From a virus, in the IMG/VR virus record IMGVR_UViG_3300008735_001084, positions 1 to 41,993 of that record: a stretch of 41,993 nt of DNA; one strand, 5' to 3'. The position numbers and the translations under genes were made by a program. Numbering within the stretch: position 1 is the stretch's first letter; every line of letters starts with the position of its first letter. The notes beneath the pieces are model-generated. The model saw nothing but the letters and a program-made list of their open reading frames with translations. It was not told the DNA's origin and searched no databases. Of the stretch, positions 17,290-24,938 are shown in pieces.

Positions 17290-17343
17290 ACTTTGAAATG
17301 AAAGTAAGTAAGAAAGCAAAATTAATCAAAAAGGTTCAGAGCA

Positions 17344-17780
17344 TGGAATTTAATAATCCTATTATTCAAACATTACTAGGTTTAGTAATATTTTACATTG
17401 GTTTAAAAATGTTCTCAGGCGGAATGAAAGCAATGGGAAACATAGATCACCTTCAATGGTTTTTGGGTAATCCAATTTATATGTTTGTTGGTGGAATCAT
17501 AATGACACTATTATGGCAATCGTCTTCATTGTCTACTACTGCAATTATAGGATTAGTCGCAGGCGGAGCATTGCCACTTCCAGCAGCAATAGCCGCAGTT
17601 CTTGGAGCAAACATAGGAACTACTGGCACTATTTGGTTGGCAGGACTTTTAGTATCCGACGGAATGCCTACTGGTATTACAAAACAAATTGCAATGGTAC
17701 ATACAGGAGTTAATATGCTTATGGCAGTTATTCTGTTACCATTTGTAAATCAATTCGCAAAATTTATGTCTAAGTTTTAA
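17344..17780 (+). CDS. Half-size Na+/phosphate symporter-like membrane protein
   Basis: 145 aa from ATG 17344, with AAAAGG about 10 nt upstream; a start at 17274 is open but sits before the TATAAATA motif. Hydrophobic helices hold the Na/Pi-cotransporter (NptA, SLC34-like) repeat signature: GGIIMTLLWQSSSLSTTAIIGLVAGG with the QSSS substrate motif, then GANIGTTGTIW. Full NptA proteins contain two such inverted repeats and often a PhoU domain. Only one is present here, so the protein would have to dimerise to transport. A role in phosphate uptake fits marine phage biology but is inferred. Confidence 0.75.
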
Positions 17781-17781
17781 C

Positions 17782-17810
17782 TTGACATTAACCTTTCGGC
17801 GTGTTATAAT
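17782..17810 (+). promoter_or_regulatory. Near-perfect sigma-70 promoter upstream of the sliding clamp
   Basis: TTGACA (17782-17787), 17-nt spacer, TATAAT (17805-17810) with a TG extended -10 (TGTTATAAT). The clamp gene starts at 17837 behind a TAGGAG ribosome binding site. Confidence 0.85.
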
Positions 17811-17836
17811 ATATAAAATTATCTAATAGGAGACTT

Positions 17837-18583
17837 ATGAAAGATATTCTTTTGGATGTAGTCGACCACACAGCTGGCCTTGGCTTCATTGAAAATGTTA
17901 AAGTAACAGGAACAGATGCAGAAACGGCATTTGAAGCCATGGATACAGATAGAACTGTTATATTAAATGCAAAGACTACTAACCCTGTCGCCGAGTTTGT
18001 AGGCGAGTTTGGTATGGGTAACTTAGGCTTTCTAAATGGTATTGTTAATCTTGATAGCTATAAAGCAGAAGAAGGTAAAATTAATGTTAACAATCGTGAA
18101 CGCAATGGCGAACAAGTATTAGAGTCGTTGACATTCGAAGATCAATATGGTAACACAGATCAATATAGATTTATGAGCAAAGAAGTTGTAGAACAACAAC
18201 TTAAAACAGTTAAATTTAAAGGAGTAAACTGGAATGTATCGTTTGAACCTACTAAACAATCTGTTCAGGAGCTCGCCCAAATCGCAAGCATCTATGCAAC
18301 AATCGAGCCAACCTTTTCGGTTAGAACTGAAAATGGTAATGTTGTTATCGGCGTTGGTACTGACGACGGTAGCGGACATGCTGGCAAGCGGATTTTTGCT
18401 AGGAACGTAGAAGGTGAGCTAAAGCAGAACTGGAGTTGGCCATTACAACAGGTGCTAAGTATTCTTAAGTTAGGAATGTCAGGTACCTGTGTAATGAGCA
18501 TTTCAGATCAAGGTGCATTGCAAATTTCTATTGATAGCGGACTTGCAACTTATAATTATATTTTACCAGCAATGAATAAATGA
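17837..18583 (+). CDS. 45: DNA polymerase sliding clamp (T4 gp45-like)
   Basis: 248 aa, close to T4 gp45 (228 aa). It shows the two-domain clamp pattern with an internal KFKGVNWNVSFEPTKQSVQELAQIASIY region and a C-terminal IDSGLATYNYILPAMNK end typical of cyanophage and T4-like clamps. As a trimer it rings DNA, tethers the gp43 polymerase and, in T4, activates late transcription at TATAAATA promoters. That would link it to the late motifs seen in this window. Its own strong promoter is at 17782 and its stop overlaps the dpdA start by 4 bases. Confidence 0.85.
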   Translation: MKDILLDVVDHTAGLGFIENVKVTGTDAETAFEAMDTDRTVILNAKTTNPVAEFVGEFGMGNLGFLNGIVNLDSYKAEEGKINVNNRERNGEQVLESLTFEDQYGNTDQYRFMSKEVVEQQLKTVKFKGVNWNVSFEPTKQSVQELAQIASIYATIEPTFSVRTENGNVVIGVGTDDGSGHAGKRIFARNVEGELKQNWSWPLQQVLSILKLGMSGTCVMSISDQGALQISIDSGLATYNYILPAMNK

Positions 18584-20109
18584 AGACTAGGAAAAACTTA
18601 ACAGAAAGCAATAGAGATTATGCAGTCTTTCTTCCTAGTATAAGTGGATTTTATAATACATTTATATCTAAACAACAACACGGAGAGTATGTTCCTAAGG
18701 ACAGAATTCCTGCGGAGTTTGAAAATGGTATAGAAGGCTGTAATTTTCTTAATGCAGATAAAGGGTATTTTAATTACAAATGGTCATTGTATTCTGCAGG
18801 TCATGCACAACTTGATATTGCAAAAAGCGATGTCGAAGAAAGCATGGTACAGAAGCGTGACAAACAAAAGACTTGGTGTCTTGCTGATAGTGGCGGATTC
18901 CAGATAGGTAAAGGTATTATTAACTTTGACTGGGAGAACTTTTATGAAAAGCCTGGTGATATTAATTATATTGGTAATGCTGATGCCGTTAGGAGTAAGA
19001 TTCTTAATTGGCTCGAGCATACCGCTGACTATGCCCTCGTACTGGACATACCGTCATGGGCTGCCGATCCCGTTAACCGTAAACGGACAAAAATGTCTAG
19101 TTATGCCGAAACACTCAAAGCCACATTGTATAATAACGATTGGTTCGTTAAGCACAGACAAGGAAATGTAAAGTTTCTAAATGCTTTGCATGGTATGGAT
19201 TGGGCTTCTGCAACTGAATGGTATAATGCAGTAAAGCATTTTCCATTTGAAGGTTGGGCATTTGGTTCTAATAATATGCGGAATATATATCTTGCTTTAC
19301 GTAGGATGATTGTTTTGCGTGACGATAAGTTATTAGAAAAAGGCGAAAACGATGTCATACACTTCTTAGGTACATCACGTTTAGATTGGGCATGTATGCT
19401 TACAACTATACAACGCTGTTTGCGTGAGCATGTAAACGAAGATATGATGGTTACATTTGATTGTGCTAGTCCTTTTATAGCAACAGCACATGGACAAATG
19501 TACACACAACATGTACATAGAAACAATCGCTTTAGTTATATAATGGACAAAGCAGTAGATACAAAAGATTTGTCAGGTAGTGATATTCCGTGTCCGTGGA
19601 GCAGTCCTATTGCAGAACGTATGACAATGGGCGACATTTGTTATTACAAGCCAGGTGACTTAAACAAACTAGGCAAAGAAGGTAAAACTAGTTGGGATAG
19701 TTTCAGTTACTTTCTTATGATGGCACATAATGTATATCAGCATATAGAATCTGTACAACGTGCCAACATACTTGCAGATTGTGCAAGTATTGTGCATAAA
19801 CCTAAAATTACAGAATGGCGTAAAGTAAAAGCAACAGGCAACGAAGATGAATTTAGTCCTTGGGTGCCACGTAATTTAATTTACTTTAACGAAGTATGTA
19901 AAGATATATTTAAAGCAGAAAATCCTATGACACTAATTGAAAAAGCAGAAGGACTATTTGCAGATATTAGTGATAAACGCACTCGTAGATCGTCTGCGGC
20001 AGTATTTAATTCGCTATTTGAAGTCGAAGACGTAGGTGACGATAACGATGCAGATACATTTGATCAAAATGATGATAAATTAGAAGCATTAGAACAAACT
20101 GTTCAATAA
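18580..20109 (+). CDS. dpdA: DpdA-like DNA guanine transglycosylase (7-deazaguanine insertion)
   Basis: 509 aa. It carries the tRNA-guanine transglycosylase hallmarks: CLADSGGFQIGKG with the general-acid/base Asp103, and VTFDCASPF with candidate nucleophile Asp294. Between them lie NALHGMDW, GWAFGSNN and HFLGTSRLD, which match the barrel strands of TGT. The CxCxxC zinc site of tRNA enzymes is not seen, as expected for phage DpdA proteins that act on DNA. Known DpdA enzymes exchange guanine in DNA for a 7-deazaguanine base, protecting DNA from restriction. Here it is co-translated with the sliding clamp, consistent with modification following replication. FolE, QueE and a QueD-like protein occur downstream in the same window. 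The C-terminal ~60 residues are acidic. Confidence 0.87.
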   Translation: MKTRKNLTESNRDYAVFLPSISGFYNTFISKQQHGEYVPKDRIPAEFENGIEGCNFLNADKGYFNYKWSLYSAGHAQLDIAKSDVEESMVQKRDKQKTWCLADSGGFQIGKGIINFDWENFYEKPGDINYIGNADAVRSKILNWLEHTADYALVLDIPSWAADPVNRKRTKMSSYAETLKATLYNNDWFVKHRQGNVKFLNALHGMDWASATEWYNAVKHFPFEGWAFGSNNMRNIYLALRRMIVLRDDKLLEKGENDVIHFLGTSRLDWACMLTTIQRCLREHVNEDMMVTFDCASPFIATAHGQMYTQHVHRNNRFSYIMDKAVDTKDLSGSDIPCPWSSPIAERMTMGDICYYKPGDLNKLGKEGKTSWDSFSYFLMMAHNVYQHIESVQRANILADCASIVHKPKITEWRKVKATGNEDEFSPWVPRNLIYFNEVCKDIFKAENPMTLIEKAEGLFADISDKRTRRSSAAVFNSLFEVEDVGDDNDADTFDQNDDKLEALEQTVQ

Positions 20110-20112
20110 ATA
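20105..20112 (+). promoter_or_regulatory. AATAAATA late-promoter-like motif directly before a start codon
   Basis: AATAAATA ends only 4 nt before ATG 20117 and overlaps the dpdA stop. The same block (AATAAATA, four bases, ATGCG) occurs at 41745. If it is a promoter, the transcript would start at or next to the start codon. Confidence 0.4.
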
Positions 20113-20116
20113 CTAT

Positions 20117-21034
20117 ATGCGATTGAAACAACTAAAAGTAAATGAATCTTTAGTAAAATATCCAGAGCGTATATACAAAGCATTTTCTGCACACTTAGAG
20201 CAAGAGATTCTTAACTACATGTATCATTATAAAATCAGTAGAGATAATTTCGAACCTGAACATAAGAACATCAAAGGCATGATTGCTAAAGTAGCAAACA
20301 GAAAAGGTGTTACCATTGAGCAGGATTGGAAAAAGGGCAGGAATAACAAAATAGAAATTGATGTCACACCCAAAGACTTTCCAAGTAGATATACACCTAA
20401 GACACAAAAAGAAGATGCATATGCTAATTTACAAATAGTTTACAAACCTAGTGCAAACGAAGATGCCGAAGGCACACATCAAACAGGTGTTCGAAACAAT
20501 AAATGGCTTCATAGAGTTAAGATTATCGTAGGCGATATTATGGAAGATTTGCTAGAGCAAATTGATCCTAAGGAGCAGTTTAGGCAAATACATTATATAT
20601 TGCAACGTCTTAATTCTACTCTTAGACATGAGCTAATGCATCTAACACAAGAGTTTACATTGAGGAAAACTACTTCTAAAAAGTTTAATCAAAAAACAGG
20701 CGAGTGGGAAACAGACGATATTGCATACACCGGACAAACAGATCTTAATCCAGGCTACGGTGACGAAGAATTGGCAAAAGATCATCCCGAGTTTGGTCGC
20801 CGATCGCATAACACAAGTCCAATGGAATTTGATCCTATGATAGAATCAGAAGCATCACGTTTTAGATATACATTCTATGACAGGACTCGTCCATTGAATC
20901 CGCAAATAAAACATTATATAGAAAATAGTGAATTCTTTAACTTTTTAAAAGGCGACAAATTACACGAACCTGATCCACGCTATCCAATGGCAATAAAAAA
21001 GTTCACAAAAAGAGTACAAGAATACTTGACATAA
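20117..21034 (+). CDS. Putative zinc metalloprotease with HELMH motif
   Basis: 305 aa, no signal peptide or membrane helix. RHELMHLTQEF near residues 173-183 fits the HExxH zinc-protease motif. A later acidic segment FDPMIESEASRF could supply the third ligand Glu. The N-terminus MRLKQLKVNES resembles the MRFKELITE start of the protein at 38911 and, loosely, the capsid targeting sequence of T4 internal proteins. That would place it inside the capsid. No Shine-Dalgarno is seen; an AATAAATA motif lies just upstream. Protease activity is inferred from the motif only. Confidence 0.65.
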   Translation: MRLKQLKVNESLVKYPERIYKAFSAHLEQEILNYMYHYKISRDNFEPEHKNIKGMIAKVANRKGVTIEQDWKKGRNNKIEIDVTPKDFPSRYTPKTQKEDAYANLQIVYKPSANEDAEGTHQTGVRNNKWLHRVKIIVGDIMEDLLEQIDPKEQFRQIHYILQRLNSTLRHELMHLTQEFTLRKTTSKKFNQKTGEWETDDIAYTGQTDLNPGYGDEELAKDHPEFGRRSHNTSPMEFDPMIESEASRFRYTFYDRTRPLNPQIKHYIENSEFFNFLKGDKLHEPDPRYPMAIKKFTKRVQEYLT

Positions 21035-21054
21035 ATACTTTGATATGCTACAAT
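21026..21054 (+). promoter_or_regulatory. Sigma-70-type promoter overlapping a late-promoter motif
   Basis: TTGACA (21026-21031), 17-nt spacer and TACAAT (21049-21054) with TGC extended -10. The spacer contains CATAAATA (21030-21037), so the same DNA may serve early and late transcription. AAGGAG follows at 21061. Confidence 0.75.
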
Positions 21055-21096
21055 ATACAAAAGGAGAAATCGCTTGGGGTCTTGGTATACAGGTCC

Positions 21097-21321
21097 ATGT
21101 CGGTTAATGGTAGGCAAGAGATAGTAAAATATGACTATGGCAGGAAGGAAGTAAACCTTAGAGATTATGGAGATAATATATTCTTGGGTAACGATCTTAA
21201 CGATGAGGAAATTATTTCGTGCATAAAGGCTTACAGGATAAAACAGGCAGAGGACGAACGAATAAAAAACATGACGTTTTGCCAGAAACTGAAGAAGGAA
21301 TGGCAGAAACTAGTGGCTTAG
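21097..21321 (+). CDS. Small hypothetical protein
   Basis: 74 aa from ATG 21097. The open frame extends upstream to 21040 but that part overlaps the promoter. The AAGGAG at 21061 is too far from this ATG, so a non-ATG start between 21079 and 21085 (GTC/TTG) or a short leader peptide from TTG 21074 is possible. It is charged and soluble with an acidic centre and a Lys-rich end. No family recognised. Confidence 0.5.
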   Translation: MSVNGRQEIVKYDYGRKEVNLRDYGDNIFLGNDLNDEEIISCIKAYRIKQAEDERIKNMTFCQKLKKEWQKLVA

Positions 21322-21425
21322 GGGGCATCGCCGAATCACGTAACAGCGGCGGACTACCTGGCCTTTTGGATATTTTGCAAAACATAAAAAATGCTGAGAG
21401 ATTACGAAACTGGAAAATCCGCTGA
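21300..21425 (+). CDS. Very small Gly-rich protein
   Basis: 41 aa, starting inside the end of the previous gene directly behind GAAGAAGGA. It has a Gly/Ser-rich first half and an amphipathic helix in the second half. Translation is plausible but the ribosome binding site is close to the ATG. Function unknown. Confidence 0.4.
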   Translation: MAETSGLGGIAESRNSGGLPGLLDILQNIKNAERLRNWKIR

Positions 21426-21900
21426 TGTAAACTTCTTTGTAGGAACAGAAGTGGAAAACACACAAGCAAAAGGCCTTCACACATTATTTGTGACAGGCCT
21501 TCAGCCTACTAGTAAAATAATTAAATATGCCGAACAAAACGAAGTTCAACATATTTACTTAGGTGCTAATCATTCTTTTGTTCCTAATGTAGGATGGAAC
21601 TATAATACTGTGAAAAAATGTATTGCTGAAGGATATACAGTATCATTAAATTATCCTATTAATTATCATAATAATGTTAAAAAAGAATTAAAAGAATTAT
21701 ATATACATATAAATTTTATACCACAAATAAGTTTTCAATTTGAAGGTATAGAAAACGAAAATCCTAATTTAAATTTAAAAATAGATGATATTGACTTTGA
21801 AGCAACAAATGATGGTGTTTGGTGTTTTGATTTAAAAGATGTTTGTAATGATAATAACAAAACATCTTGGAGTCAATATAAAGACGACAAAATACTATGA
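21391..21900 (+). CDS. Hypothetical protein
   Basis: 169 aa, overlapping the preceding small frame. It begins MLRDYETGKSADVNFFVGTEVENT and has alternating hydrophobic strands, suggesting an alpha/beta fold, with an acidic C-terminus. A 30-nt hairpin (21471-21500) lies within the coding sequence. No motif that identifies a function. The stop overlaps the next start by 4 bases. Confidence 0.65.
   Translation: MLRDYETGKSADVNFFVGTEVENTQAKGLHTLFVTGLQPTSKIIKYAEQNEVQHIYLGANHSFVPNVGWNYNTVKKCIAEGYTVSLNYPINYHNNVKKELKELYIHINFIPQISFQFEGIENENPNLNLKIDDIDFEATNDGVWCFDLKDVCNDNNKTSWSQYKDDKIL
21471..21500 (+). repeat. Intragenic hairpin
   Basis: Arms AGGCCTTCACA and TGTGACAGGCCT pair along about 11 bp with one bulge. 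It lies in the coding sequence and has no T-run after it, so termination is doubtful. Confidence 0.4.
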
Positions 21901-22067
21901 GTGATAAAAAAATTACTTTAATCGAAGACGACGAATCGACTGCTGATTTGTTAAAGACCATGGTTAAAACATTAGAAGCAATGGATTGGAAACTATGGGA
22001 ATTGTACCAAACTGCTCAGCGTGTAGAAAAATATTTAGGAATCACAAAAGATGAAAATGATGAGTAA
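21897..22067 (+). CDS. Small acidic helical protein
   Basis: 56 aa, ATG overlapping the preceding TGA. Acidic N-terminus and a Trp-containing helix (AMDWKLWELYQTAQRVEKYL). It overlaps the QueD-like gene start. It may be a small binding protein; no family recognised. Confidence 0.6.
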   Translation: MSDKKITLIEDDESTADLLKTMVKTLEAMDWKLWELYQTAQRVEKYLGITKDENDE

Positions 22068-22488
22068 AAAACGAATTTGGGTAACATTTCAAAAGGAAGG
22101 CTTGCATAAATGGCCTGATGCAACTAACTATCCTGGTGTAGAGTTTTTAGCAAATGAGCATAGACATATGTTTCATTTTAGAGTTGACTTAGAAGTATTT
22201 CATGATGATCGTGAAGTAGAATTTATTCTGTTTAAACGTGAACTAGAAGGACTATACACAGAAGGTACATTGCAGTTAGATTATAAGTCTTGCGAAATGA
22301 TGGCAGATGATTTAGGCAAATACATTCAAGAAAAATATCCTAGAAGGAGTTTTTCTGTACAAGTATCCGAGGATGGTGAAAATGGTTGTGTGGTAGACTT
22401 TTCAGATATAACACCAACAAAGCAACCTATTCCACCACAACCTAAAAAAGTTTACTCCGATGGCAGAGGTAGCACATATGAGGCATGA
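22060..22488 (+). CDS. QueD/PTPS-like protein (possible 7-deazaguanine pathway enzyme)
   Basis: 142 aa from ATG 22060; ATGs at 22051 and 22057 are alternatives. The fold pattern of 6-pyruvoyl/6-carboxy-tetrahydropterin synthases can be traced. A first zinc His16 lies in GLHKWPD. His34-Arg-His36 takes the place of the HGH motif and is followed by the FHFRVDLEV strand. A helix CEMMADDLGKYIQEKY follows, then a VQVSED strand with the conserved acidic residue. The catalytic Cys normally a few residues before HGH is missing. It may therefore be a QueD-derived enzyme such as the reported CDG decarboxylase DpdL rather than a true QueD. FolE and QueE in the window support a pathway role. Confidence 0.6.
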   Translation: MSKKRIWVTFQKEGLHKWPDATNYPGVEFLANEHRHMFHFRVDLEVFHDDREVEFILFKRELEGLYTEGTLQLDYKSCEMMADDLGKYIQEKYPRRSFSVQVSEDGENGCVVDFSDITPTKQPIPPQPKKVYSDGRGSTYEA

Positions 22489-22697
22489 ACACTAAAAAGT
22501 TTAAAGAAATATTAGAGCAATCTACTCATATAGATAGCGTAGCAGATTATGAAATTCGTCGCTATACAAATAGCGGCGGATATGTTATAATAGATACACT
22601 AGGAGACTTTGTTATATTAGATGAATATAATGTGGCTGATGTCTGTAGCATAATATTCGAGGACTTAATAAATGAAAAAATCATCACAACTAATTAA
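22485..22697 (+). CDS. Small hypothetical protein
   Basis: 70 aa, ATGA overlap with the QueD-like gene and 26-base overlap with the halogenase gene. It has a beta-hairpin-like centre (GGYVIIDTLGDFVILDEYNV) and no known motif. Probably soluble. Function unknown. Confidence 0.6.
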   Translation: MNTKKFKEILEQSTHIDSVADYEIRRYTNSGGYVIIDTLGDFVILDEYNVADVCSIIFEDLINEKIITTN

Positions 22698-24243
22698 AGA
22701 TGTTGTAATAGTAGGCGGCGGTGCCGCAGGTTGGTGGACTGCCGGTTTTCTTTCTTGTAAAAATCCTGAATTAAATATAACTTTAGTAGATTTCGACAAA
22801 GTACATCCTATTGGCGTCGGCGAATCTATGCTTCCTTTAATAAAAGAATTTTTTAATAAAATGGATTTAAAGGAATCTGTATGGATGAAAGAAACAAAAT
22901 CTATATATAAAATAGGAAACAGATTCTTAGATTGGTACAATAAAGGCGATGATAGATTTTTATCTTTTTGGTGGAATTTTGATGATAGATTAATAAGAAG
23001 TTCTTTGTACAATAGACCTGGGCCTGAAATTTTTTGGGGACAAAAAAAAGAAGCAAGATTTACTGATTATTGGTTACACTTATATTTTAATAAAGAAAAA
23101 ACCAAAGAAGATTTTTTTTATGATATACAAGATGCAGCGGGATTACTAGAGAATAAATGTTCTCCGGTAGATTTAAATGGAAATTCATATTTGTCTAATT
23201 GGGCAGGATATGCTTACCATATAGATGCTATAGGTTCTATAAAAATAATACAAAATAATGTGGCATTACCTAATGGAGTTAAACATATAAATGGTATGGT
23301 TACAGATGTTATCATAAAAGATGATAACATAAATTATATTAAATTAGCAGACGAATCTATTATTAAAGGTGATTTATTTATAGATTGTTCGGGGTTCGCT
23401 CGAATATTAATGAACAAATTTGACACTTCTTTAAAATTATATCATACAACATTTAACGATAGTGTTTGTGTTTCACCAATAAAATACAATAATTATAACA
23501 AAGAAGTAGTTCCATATACAGTTTCTGCTGCAAAAGAAAACGGTTGGCAATTTATTATTCCCTTAACTTCTCGTATTGGTAGTGGTTATATATATTCATC
23601 GAAATATATGTCTGACAATGAAGCGAAAGAAGCATTTGTATCTTCATGGCCTAATAACAAAATGTTGTTAGACGAACCCCGAATTATTAAATGGATACCT
23701 TCACGATTAAAAAAATCCTGGCAAGGTAATGTTTGTGCAATAGGCATGTCATGTGGTTTAATAGAACCTTTAGAAGCAAATAGTTTATATATTTCTCAAT
23801 ATGCAATTGAAACATTATCAAATTTATTAATCAAAAAAAATTATATGTTAGATCAAAATATACAATCAATTTTTTGTAAATTTACTGATGTAATATATGA
23901 TCAGACAGCAGAATATCTATCTGCTTGGTTTTTATCTACTAACAGAACAGATACAGAATACTGGAGAGATTATAAAAAACTAGGAGAAAAAGAAAAAATC
24001 AAAGAATTAATCGAAAGCCATTATGCATCTAAATATGATCCTTCAAGGCACGGTTTAAATGCCGATAGCACATGGACTCCGTTGGGATTATTTACTAATA
24101 GTTTTTCTAAAAAATCTATCACCAAAGTAAATCCAAATCTAATAGAAAATGCCAAAGCCATGTTCGAATATAATAAAAAAATAACAATTAATAATGGAAA
24201 AATATTACCAAAAATTTGGGAGGTTTGCCCGTATGATCCTTGA
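22672..24243 (+). CDS. Flavin-dependent tryptophan halogenase-like enzyme
   Basis: 523 aa, normal family length. FAD-binding VIVGGGAAGWWTAG (residues 12-25) carries the GxGxxG-W variant typical of this family. GVGES (48-52) follows, and YKIGNRF contains Lys80 at the place of the catalytic Lys79 of PrnA. GWQFIIPLTSRIGSGYIYSS matches the Trp-halogenase core. GLIEPLEANSL carries the Glu that pairs with the catalytic Lys. Such enzymes use FADH2, O2 and halide to halogenate aromatic compounds; a viral member (VirX1 of a cyanophage) is known to be active. A reductase partner is not seen here. GAGGA precedes the start. The DNA is more AT-rich than its neighbours. Confidence 0.9.
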   Translation: MKKSSQLIKDVVIVGGGAAGWWTAGFLSCKNPELNITLVDFDKVHPIGVGESMLPLIKEFFNKMDLKESVWMKETKSIYKIGNRFLDWYNKGDDRFLSFWWNFDDRLIRSSLYNRPGPEIFWGQKKEARFTDYWLHLYFNKEKTKEDFFYDIQDAAGLLENKCSPVDLNGNSYLSNWAGYAYHIDAIGSIKIIQNNVALPNGVKHINGMVTDVIIKDDNINYIKLADESIIKGDLFIDCSGFARILMNKFDTSLKLYHTTFNDSVCVSPIKYNNYNKEVVPYTVSAAKENGWQFIIPLTSRIGSGYIYSSKYMSDNEAKEAFVSSWPNNKMLLDEPRIIKWIPSRLKKSWQGNVCAIGMSCGLIEPLEANSLYISQYAIETLSNLLIKKNYMLDQNIQSIFCKFTDVIYDQTAEYLSAWFLSTNRTDTEYWRDYKKLGEKEKIKELIESHYASKYDPSRHGLNADSTWTPLGLFTNSFSKKSITKVNPNLIENAKAMFEYNKKITINNGKILPKIWEVCPYDP

Positions 24244-24251
24244 CAAATAAC

Positions 24252-24938
24252 ATGAAAGAAACTAAAATTATAGTAGCATTAGAAACAAAAGATTCTATTA
24301 ATATTGCGCCTAAAATTATAAAATATATAGATGGTTTTAAAATAAACCATTTATTTTGGAGCGAAATAACCCATTGGCCTGATAGAGCATTTAATGGATC
24401 TTTTAAAAGTTTTAAAAATAAAGAATTATTTGTAGATTTTAAATTATGGGACACACCTAATACAGTGAAGCAAGTATTACAAAAGATTGTTGATAAAGGT
24501 GCTACAATGACAACTATAAGCACTTTTAATAACGAAGCAGTATTTGATGTTGCACAAGAATACGCAGAGCAAATTAAATTACTTGCAGTTACATATCTTA
24601 CATCTTGGAATCCGGAAGAGCAAAGACAAATTGCAAAAGACATGCCATATAATATGTGGCGTGATCATGTAGCAAGAATACGACACAAAGGATTCAAAGG
24701 TATTATTTGTAGCCCGTTAGATATAGTTCAAATTAAACATGAAGATTTTATGCACGATTTATATCGTGTTTGCCCAGGAATAAAATATGAATCAGAACTC
24801 AAAGGACAATCAAGAACAACAACACCAAAAGAAGCACAAGAGCTCGGTGCCGATTACTTGGTTATTGGAAGATCTATTACTGAAGCGAGCGATCCAATCA
24901 AAACAGTAAAGGAGATATATGACAGTTTACATAGTTGA
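24252..24938 (+). CDS. pyrF: Orotidine-5'-phosphate decarboxylase
   Basis: 228 aa from ATG 24252, a normal length. IIVALET forms the first barrel strand. The catalytic array DFKLWDTPNT (Asp62, Lys64, Asp67) matches the family DxKxxDxPNT. The C-terminal PGIKYESELKGQSRTTTPKEAQELGADYLVIGRSIT holds the phosphate-binding loops. The enzyme makes UMP from OMP in de novo pyrimidine synthesis. In a phage it would raise the supply of pyrimidine nucleotides. An upstream TTG at 24240 is open but lacks support. Confidence 0.92.
   Translation: MKETKIIVALETKDSINIAPKIIKYIDGFKINHLFWSEITHWPDRAFNGSFKSFKNKELFVDFKLWDTPNTVKQVLQKIVDKGATMTTISTFNNEAVFDVAQEYAEQIKLLAVTYLTSWNPEEQRQIAKDMPYNMWRDHVARIRHKGFKGIICSPLDIVQIKHEDFMHDLYRVCPGIKYESELKGQSRTTTPKEAQELGADYLVIGRSITEASDPIKTVKEIYDSLHS

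Noticed and set aside
17274-17343. Upstream extension of the Na/Pi symporter-like protein
   Set aside because: It contains the TATAAATA motif and gives a hydrophilic N-terminus not expected in the family; ATG 17344 with AAAAGG fits better.
24240-24268. Promoter TTGACA-17-TAAAAT at the start of pyrF
   Set aside because: The -10 is weaker than at the other sites and lies inside the coding region after ATG 24252, so it is probably coincidental; not listed as a feature.
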